This document shows, in pieces, positions 22,101-28,425 of a stretch of DNA of 28,425 bases; the stretch's first letter is position 1, and each line of letters opens with the position of its first letter. The stretch is from Gnomoniopsis sp. IMI 355080 (taxonomy: Eukaryota; Ascomycota; Sordariomycetes; Diaporthales; Gnomoniaceae). A program made the position numbers and the translations under genes. Location: NCBI GenBank assembly GCA_027946555.1, contig JAPEVC010000332.1, forward strand, positions 1-28,425. The letters run 5' to 3'. The notes beneath the pieces are model-generated. The model was not told the origin of the DNA, did no database searches, and worked only from the letters and a program-made list of their open reading frames with translations.

Positions 22101-22590
22101 AGCATAGTACCCACTTCGTTGTCGACCTCACGCCCGAGTTTCACCGCGAAGTCTCGACCGTGCTGTGATATACTGTTCTTATTGTTTGCCTGGAACAGCC
22201 CGCCGATCGCGTCTGCATTGTATCCATATGTCCATACTGTCGCTTCGGGCACATCCTCGACGAGGTAGTCTTTAGGCCAAAACAACTTGGTGGAATCCTC
22301 TTTAATGTTCTCGTTGGCTGTCGAGCTCGATGATTTGGACTTGAACAAGGACCTCAAGGTCTTTCGGTGGCTCGTTGTCGTATTCTCGCTGCCAGCCTCT
22401 GGGCTATCCTCCCACGTACGTCTCGGATGGCCCCTCAGTCCATGCACGAAGATGATGCTATGCTATGTCAGTTCTACCTTGATAATATTGAACGTTGATG
22501 CGCCGCTTTCACGAACTTAAACTGATGCGGCCCGTCCCTAGCGACTGAAAGCTTATTGAATCCGTTGCGAAAGACTTGTACGTCTTGCAT
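19094..22590 (-). CDS. NLR-like protein: alpha/beta-hydrolase, NB-ARC, TPR repeats
   Basis: Six exons on the minus strand, 22590-22513, 22462-22115, 22064-22014, 21957-21670, 21608-21381 and 21313-19094, give 1070 residues. All five introns are phase 0 and 50-67 nt. N-terminal serine hydrolase/lipase-like domain: IIFVHGLRG (about 29-37), nucleophile elbow VAHSLGG (Ser about 151) made across two junctions, LGTPHRGS (about 177-184), and IDANH with a probable catalytic His at about 280. NB-ARC: P-loop GLGGVGKT (about 384-391), Walker B LLVIDNADD (about 460-468), TTRTR (about 493-497), LPLA (about 548-551), MHSLVH (about 671). C-terminus: seven TPR-like repeats from about 780. Family knowledge: such STAND proteins act as fungal non-self or heterokaryon-incompatibility sensors; the repeats sense, NB-ARC oligomerises, and the hydrolase is the presumed effector. 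The catalytic residues look intact. Intron 1 is the least certain junction (alternative acceptor 5 nt downstream breaks phase). Confidence 0.85.
19135..19969 (-). repeat. Tandem 123-bp TPR-coding repeats in the NLR-like gene
   Basis: Seven head-to-tail units, on the minus strand: 19969-19847, 19846-19724, 19723-19601, 19600-19478, 19477-19355, 19354-19229 (126 bp) and a divergent last unit from 19228. Each codes 41 residues starting L(A/S)SQHELA and ending AEDDPNR; the sixth has 42. Units 4 and 5 differ at about three of 123 bases. Two interchangeable middle segments recur, YLADGQVDKA and YQNNGELEKA, so the array looks like a mosaic. The pattern fits the two-helix TPR family related to kinesin light chain repeats, one residue shorter than the usual 42. 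Confidence 0.92.
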
Positions 22591-23239
22591 GGTTGCTATA
22601 GTGGGACGTGACTGCTGTGCGGGGTTGCATGACAAAGGAAAGTGGATGCTGCAAGGACTGCCTTGTGAGATGTTGTTTAAAGCATTGTTCAGGTCACGGG
22701 GCGTAGAGGATAAGCAACAGGGAGTAGAACTTTCTTTTCTACCCCCTGGCGCCTGTCCTCTCAGCCTTGTCATCCTACTGCCAGCTGGGAATGCTGCACG
22801 AACCAACATCGCTCTCTTGATCTATCTAGACACATACCAATGATACAATTAGCGAAAAGCAAGTCGATCTCGCCATTCTACTATCAATCGTAGAACTATG
22901 AAAGGTTTGAGTCGTCCTGGGCACCGTCATCATCTGTGAACATCAATGTGGCTCGTGAGTGCAAATTCCTAAGGTAGATGGCAATGAATACAAGATTTCG
23001 AACTTATCAATTCAACTGAATCGATGCTGTCGTCGGATTGCTTATGAATTCTTCTCGATACGTATCGAGGTCCTCAAATAGTCTCAATCATCTTCATCAA
23101 TAAGTCACTCTGGTCCAACACTGGTTCAACGGTCGCTCCTTTATATAATAAGTCCCACATCCTCAGCTCGGTCGTTTCTCAAGTCTACTGTCTCCTTCCT
23201 GGCCAACTGACGAACACAGGGCAGCTAAATACCCACAAA
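22591..23239. promoter_or_regulatory. Shared 649-bp divergent promoter, NLR gene / Cys-rich gene
   Basis: The start codons of the minus-strand NLR-like gene (22590) and the plus-strand Cys-rich gene (23240) face away from each other across this stretch, so both promoters must lie here. On the plus strand a TATA-like TTATATAATA at 23141-23150 is followed by a CT-rich segment and the start codon about 90 bp on, a typical fungal core promoter layout. No clear TATA element was seen for the NLR side. Whether the two genes are co-regulated is inference. Confidence 0.55.
23141..23150 (+). promoter_or_regulatory. TATA-like element of the Cys-rich gene
   Basis: TTATATAATA about 90 bp upstream of the ATG at 23240, followed by a pyrimidine-rich stretch where transcription could start. 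Based on sequence resemblance only. Confidence 0.45.
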
Positions 23240-24180
23240 ATGCATTCGCCTCGGAGACATTTCGACCCGCCCACCGAATGCTATAGCGAAGACTACTGGA
23301 CAACAGACACTAGGACACGGCCTGCTAAGGCTACGTTCTTTGACTCCAAACCAACCACAGAGTCCCAATATCCACACAATATCCCACGGAGTATATTAAA
23401 GGGGACCATTCGGCTGGCGAAATCGCGAATGCGCCAGAATCTAGCTCAGTATGCGTCCCATCGAAATTACGAAAAGACACTTCCCACAATTTGTCTCATT
23501 CACAGAGAGTTGAACGAGATGGCCCTATAAAATATGTCCGGGGCGATATCGAACTCCAGCTTGCAACTCTCACTGAGTACATCCGCACCAAGAAGCTCCG
23601 ACCCATAGAGTGGACTTGCTGCTCCTGCTCTACGGAGCAAAAGTACCGCGAGAATCTGGAGACACTCGATAGATCAAGATGCCAATACCCCCGATGCGGT
23701 GTGTCCGACAAAGGCTTCCGCATCTACCCTGTTCACAACATGTGCGGCCAGTGCGCCGTGTTTGTCGACCAGAGGGTTCCTGTTACGAAGAGAGCATTGA
23801 AAAAGAAGAGAGACGAGGTGCGAGAGGTTCTTTGGAAGATCAAGAAGATCTACGAAGATGTCGACCGACTCGCAGCATCTGACGACACAGAGGCGGAAAG
23901 GATGGCAAATCTCATGCAAGCGAGAGAGGCAAGGGAAGAGATTGAAAGAGAAAAACAAGAGGCGGAAGACCTACATAGATTAGAGATGCAGGAAAAGCAG
24001 AGGGACGAGTGGGTAGATGAAGATGGAGACCACAGTGGCAGTCGATTGCAATGTAGACAGGCTGCAGTTCGAGGGGATGGGCTTGAGGAAGGAGAAGAAG
24101 AGAAAGGGCGTCAAGATGCGAAAGAGAATGCGCAGAAAAGGCGTGGCCTCAAGGAGTTTTTGGGACTCCGATTATCGTAA
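23240..24180 (+). CDS. Uncharacterised Cys-rich (zinc-ribbon-like) coiled-coil protein
   Basis: Two exons, 23240-23448 and 23508-24180, with a 59-nt intron (donor GTATGC, acceptor CAGAG) give 293 residues. The ATG has A at -3 and lies behind a TATA-like box. Seen: a polar N-terminus; a compact cysteine cluster at about 107-152 (CCSC at 107-110, CQYPRC at 128-133, HNMCGQC at 146-152), whose spacing suits binding of one or two zinc ions; then a highly charged, heptad-like helix (about 160-240) and a Lys/Arg-rich C-terminus. No signal peptide or membrane segment. I do not recognise the family; similar small Cys-rich proteins without known function are common in filamentous ascomycetes. It is the divergent neighbour of the NLR-like gene. 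The splice junction is inferred from frame only; the last exon alone is certainly a long protein-like frame. Confidence 0.62.
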
Positions 24181-24484
24181 GGGCAGTGCAGACTTTCTAG
24201 ACACGTTATTTTAACATTATCGTGGGAGGAGAACGCTCTCGCTCGTAGATCAACCCCAGCCAGATCGGCAATGTCTTGGCCTACAAAAGTAAAGATCAGC
24301 AGAAGTACATCACTTTTAGAACTTTCTGGGACCCCTCTCCCACCATCTGTTTGGGATTAGCCAGTATCCTTTGAAAAATCATGCACGACATCCGGCTGAA
24401 GAGTAGCTCTGTAATCTTGCATTAAAACATCTATCTATATTCGGACCTGATCCTCCTCAAGAAACACCAGCTCCAGGAGGACCC
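24181..24484. other. Convergent 3' intergenic region
   Basis: About 300 bp between the converging ends of the plus-strand Cys-rich gene (24180) and the minus-strand second rhodopsin-domain gene (24485). It must contain both 3' untranslated regions. No repeats or structured elements recognised. Confidence 0.5.
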
Positions 24485-25827
24485 TCATAACGAGAGTTTT
24501 GACAAATGGATATCCGAGGTCTCCACGGCTGGGAGGCTAGGTCCTTGGTCCTTTGAGGGAAGCGGCGCCTGTGCCCCATTCGTCCTGCTCCACGGACTAT
24601 ATATCGGGAGGTATTCTGTGCTATCGCTCTCGAGACGTTCGTGTGTGTTTTGTGTCCTCGTCTGACGAACGCGTGATGTGTCCGTGGTGACGACGCGTGA
24701 TTTGAAAGAGGAAGCGAAGGTGTCGGAGACCTTGGAAAGGATGGGTCTCAGCGTGGGCAGGCAGACGCTAATGACGGCACAGGACATTTCGATAATGGTC
24801 CATATATTAGAATTTACGAATGTCCCTAAGTCGATCACGCCTTTTGTTAGCGCTCTTATCCTCATGCTCTGATGCAGGATGTCTCTCTAGGGAGCACATA
24901 CATGTTGCGTCGGTTGGATCTACTTCGAGTAGCGTTCTGATTCTGTACAAACCCGAGAACGAGGTACTAAGTGAAAGTCAGCAAAGCAAGTTCCCAAGGA
25001 TTCAAGTGGAGTTCTCCAAAGCCACTTACAATCCTCCAAGAAGGAAAATAGAGCAGATGGATATCTTGACAGGCGTCTTCATCTGGAGCCGCAGGACTTG
25101 CGTAATAGGCATGCAAAGTAAAGCCATGTCGCTAAGGAAATTCAAGGACGCATTCGTCACAAAGACTGGTCTCGGGTCGAGACAGTGACCCTCCAATTGT
25201 GGCTCCCACTGTTTTGCCACTGGGTCACACTGAAAGAGACAGACAAAGATAAAAGCCAAGCCCCAGATCGTCACAAAGATGCCGACGACGTGTACGTGGA
25301 CTCTGAGATGCGGAAACAGTCGCAGGTACATGTAGCAATAGCTGAACTTCACAAGCACCATCGTCACATTATAAAGGCACTCCAACGCTAGGAGGCATTG
25401 AAGCACCACCACCACCTGTTTGGCCGGTACGAACTCGACATGGCGGCCGAGCCCGTTGGCGACCTGGATATAATTCAGACTCCCACTTGCGAAGAGCGCG
25501 ACCTATAACCAAAATTGTTTTCAGTATTGAATCTTTTTGTTGTCTGGCTTGCCTCCCAACCGAAAAAAAAAAAAAAAAAGTCTTCACATCGGTCGCGGGA
25601 GCAGAGTGCGGGCATCTTACCAGCGCAGCAATACACCACCAATCCTCCGGGCCCCACAGCTTCTTCATACGACGCGCAATGACGCGCAGAACAACGAATA
25701 CCGTCGCAAGCACGAGCAGAATAGTGGTACTGAGGATGTTTAGGGCGGTTTGGTTCTCATCTTCCAGATTAATACGTGGAAGATTGGGGAAGAATCTCTG
25801 CCACAGCATCGTTGTCGTGTCAGACAT
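24485..25827 (-). CDS. Rhodopsin-domain (SAT4/PTH11-like) seven-helix membrane protein 2
   Basis: Four exons on the minus strand, 25827-25621, 25502-25030, 24966-24902 and 24840-24485, give 366 residues; introns are 118, 63 and 61 nt, the last with a perfect CTAAC branch site. Seen: TM1 LNILSTTILLVLATVFVVLR followed by the basic stretch RVIARRMKK, then GPEDWWCIAAL and GLGRHVEFV after junction 1. Next come LALECLYNVTMVLVKFSYCYMYLRLF, LFQCDPVAKQW...GHC (the conserved family Cys pair region), and GGFTSFSGLYRI across junction 2. CVIDLGTFVNSNIWTIIEM follows junction 3, and VISVCLPTLRPIL ends the last helix before a Ser/Thr-rich tail. Same family as the gene at 16042-17509 but clearly different in sequence and intron positions, so not a recent duplicate. 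Likely plasma membrane; function unknown. An out-of-frame ATG lies 11 nt upstream of the chosen start. Confidence 0.82.
25563..25579. repeat. A17 homopolymer in intron 1 of rhodopsin-domain gene 2
   Basis: Seventeen A residues on the plus strand, i.e. a U-run in the transcript, in the middle of the 118-nt first intron. Slippage-prone. Confidence 0.9.
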
Positions 25828-25859
25828 ACACTGGACATACACTGGACAAGTGTATGTCC
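25823..25859. repeat. 11-bp tandem duplication and inverted repeat at a start codon
   Basis: GACATACACTG occurs twice in tandem (25823-25833 and 25834-25844). In addition GGACATACACT (25833-25843) and AGTGTATGTCC (25849-25859) form a perfect 11-bp inverted repeat around a 5-nt loop. The start codon of the second rhodopsin-domain gene (25825-25827) lies in one copy, and an out-of-frame ATG (25836-25838) in the other. Confidence 0.85.
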
Positions 25860-28425
25860 TCTCGAGGAGTATACTCTGAAAGGGGTCTGAGTATGATGAA
25901 GTAACGGGTGGCAACAGAGCAGGTACTGCTGTGTGTGTGTGACAGCAACGCGAGGCAAGACTGCAAGTAATTATAACCTAGTATGGGGCTGGATTAAGGT
26001 AGCAGTAAAGAGATGTCCCTCGCAGCATTTCGAGATGCAACGGAAGAAAATAACCAATCAATATGGCATGTGTGCGTCGAGGCAGAGAATCCGGATATTA
26101 TAGATCCTGCAGCTCAGTTGCTAGATCATCGATCATCTCGTTTGGGTACAACACGCTATGAACCCCTGATCGTTCGTGCCGCACGGGATGTTTCCCTAGC
26201 CTTTAAGACGGCTCCCTACCTATTATCTTTGGTCGGAAATTCAATCGCCTATGGGTCGGAGCAATACATCTCTCTCTCTCCCTCTCTCCTCTCCCTCCCC
26301 TCCCCTCCCAATCTCTCTCTTTCTCTGTAGAAATCTATTTGGATAACACCACCCAGGTTGCGCGCATTTTCACAAATACCTTACAAGATCTCGATCACAA
26401 ACAACGACGCATCACCATCAATATTGCCAATTTCCCAATCCTATTCCAATTGCACGATCGACCCCTCATATGCGTGGCGTGGATAAGGAAGCCTTCCATC
26501 CGGACTTCGGGGCCGTGACATTAGTGCTTGAGATAGTGTGTGGCAGATCGTGGTGGGGTAGCATCAGTCTTGACCACCTTGGAGCAAGTATACCCAACAT
26601 GCCGGTCTGCCTAAGATCGGCCAGGATTGGGGAGGTAATTTGTCCAGTTGGGGCGTGCTTGAGCATGTAGGCCGCGGATGTATAGAGTAGCTTTCCGGAC
26701 TGGGATTCCCCAGGCCATGTGGATCTGACGTCTGGGCTTTCTGCCCCCACCTGTGTGTAACCCCTAGGTAGCTAGCGATAGATCTCCTAGTAGCCTGGAG
26801 ATTCATTCATTTCGTCATGCCAGTGCGTTCTGTTCTTTATTATTCCTAGATCCATTTTTCTTTATCAGGTATTGTACGCGTGTTGGCATCAGATCATTAC
26901 GAAAGCTGCATTGCTGCACCGTGTGTATTGGAAGTTAAAATCGCTAAATCCTTATTTTTCCTTTTTTGCAGGGTCCCTTTAATTTGTCAAACCCCCAGAA
27001 TCATGACCTTGCGGATAGACTGGGTCCCGAATCCTAGATCCTCAACCCTTGCCGTCTTAGGTAATTATTTCAGATAGACTCGCCCTACCAGCAAAGCTGT
27101 GTTTTCTTGCAGCTGCTCCATGCCACCGGTCCTTGCCCCCCCAGACGGGAAAGCCTGCCCCGCCTGGGCTCCTGGGTGATCGACACAGGAATCTGCCCAA
27201 GAGAGCGGTGCTGAGCGTCTGTGTGTTCGACGGTCGCGTACTATGTACACGGATCATTGAGACAACAGAGATTTCATGGGATAGTTGCAAGCCTCGCTTA
27301 CGTACCTCTTTTTAAGCTCGCCTGAAACGCTGGCTGACCATTCTTTTTAGGCACGAGCGGGAGCATGTTTATTAGGTAGATCTGGAAGGTTTGCTATCGG
27401 AAAACCTATCCAAGTCAAGTAAGATAGGTCATTGCCCATCCTTGAAAAATAATCCATGAACTGTGATTGGGTTCTGACTCGGAGGAGCTTTGACCAGAGA
27501 AAGGTCTCGCCCCATCTGTCGGCCTGTCGGTCTGGTCTGCCTACTACTCTATAGTACCATAGTAAGGAGAAATGTGCAAAGTCAAATACACAATGCAGAC
27601 GCGACAGTCGGTGGGATTACCACGGCAATAATCAATAACCGATCCGTTGCTATCGAATTAACATAGTGTTACTCGGAGCCATATGCCACCGAGGCAATTC
27701 GATCCGTGCGGCGCGGACGCTAGTGTATAGATAATTCAGATGATAGTGAACCTTCTCGGGATACCCTAGTGATGCCCTCAGCGATCAACAAATAATATCA
27801 CCCCGTTTTATTCCCTCTTCTCAAAACTCTCCAGTTTCAATATACAAAACAAATAAGCGAGACATGGTCGTGGGAGCAGGACGTGCTCTACCTTTCTGTC
27901 GGGGCCTCATTTCGAAATTCAATGTACGGACCTACTTTATACACTGAGTTCAAATTGAATTTTTTCAGCTCAACTTTAATCTGGCAGTTATCCCATTGAC
28001 AAGTATATAAGCAACCGCAGAGTCCCCCAAATTAACGTACCACTCGCTGTGCGCTCTACGTCTTCAGTCGAAAGTTTAAAGTTGCTCACGTGACACCATG
28101 CATCTGCACCTCTCTTTTTAAACGATATCAGGGATGTCCAAAGTCCGTGAATTCATTAAAAAACCTGTATTTTCCTTACACATGCAGCCAGCATTGGTAC
28201 ACCACCACCAACTTCAAGTACCGAGAGGAGGGTGAAAGGTCGGGACCCATTGAATAGCCTCGTCCGTGCTCAAACACCTGAACCACACACATACCCTTGA
28301 ATCCACCTTTTTCCCTCGCCCGCATTATATGGGCATGGCCGGGGGGACATAATTAAGCGAAGCGAAGCCCAGCCCTTCCTCTCGGCTTTCCAATTAACCC
28401 CCCTCCCTCCCTCCCGCTCAGGCGT
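25860..28425. other. Right-hand intergenic region, no supported gene
   Basis: The first part is upstream of the second rhodopsin-domain gene. A plus-strand ATG frame at 26013-26330 (105 residues) runs into a CT simple repeat and has no recognised motif. Overlapping opposed frames at 26466-26750 and 27057-27290 are also unrecognised. A CCTAGGTA copy lies at 26763. From about 27800 the plus strand becomes CT-rich with an AAGCGAAGCGAAGCC stretch and ends in CCCTCCCTCC runs, which would suit the promoter of a gene to the right of the window. Confidence 0.4.
26269..26328. repeat. CT-rich simple sequence repeat
   Basis: About 60 bp of almost uninterrupted pyrimidine on the plus strand, made of TC dinucleotides and CTCCC blocks. 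It encodes the Ser/Leu/Pro tail of an otherwise unrecognised frame, which argues that frame is not a gene. Confidence 0.85.

Noticed and set aside
26013..26330. 105-residue plus-strand frame
   Set aside because: Its C-terminal fifth is encoded by a CT simple repeat, and the rest matches nothing known.

Overview
This window looks like a chromosomal segment of a filamentous ascomycete (Pezizomycotina, more likely Sordariomycetes than not). The genes are split by short introns (mostly 50-140 nt) with GT-AG ends and CTAAC/CTGAC-like branch sites. The families are typical of such fungi: DUF6594 membrane protein, PTH11/SAT4-type rhodopsin-domain receptors, and an NB-ARC/TPR NLR-like protein. There are no bacterial-style operons, CRISPR arrays, rRNA or tRNA genes that I can see. 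Exon structures were reconstructed by hand from reading frame, splice sites and family motifs; no alignment or transcript data were available.

Layout: 1-1075, no supported gene. 1076-3322 (-), a Sec2-type Rab GEF of the exocytic pathway, with a long pyrimidine-rich leader/promoter (coding strand). About 4.8-8.9 kb is a gene-poor stretch. 8909-10368 (-), a DUF6594 membrane protein in four exons. 11614-13587 or 13881 (-), the catalytic tRNA adenosine deaminase subunit Tad2 in three exons. 13.9-16.0 kb, no supported gene. 16042-17509 (-), a five-exon rhodopsin-domain (SAT4/PTH11-like) membrane protein. 19094-22590 (-), a six-exon, 1070-residue NLR-like protein with an alpha/beta-hydrolase domain, an NB-ARC domain and seven TPR-like repeats. 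23240-24180 (+), a divergently transcribed cysteine-rich/coiled-coil protein. 24485-25827 (-), a second rhodopsin-domain membrane protein. 25.8-28.4 kb, no supported gene.

The left half carries conserved housekeeping functions (vesicle traffic, tRNA wobble editing). The right half (about 15-26 kb) is accessory in character: two putative surface receptors flank an NLR-like gene with almost identical tandem repeats, and that gene shares a 649-bp divergent promoter with an unrecognised Cys-rich gene. The most interesting object is this NLR. Its hydrolase / NB-ARC / repeat architecture is that of fungal non-self recognition and incompatibility proteins, and its 123-bp repeats (two adjacent copies differ at about 3 of 123 bases) suggest recent or ongoing repeat exchange. 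Perfect TACCTAGGTA palindromes cluster between genes in the same part of the window.
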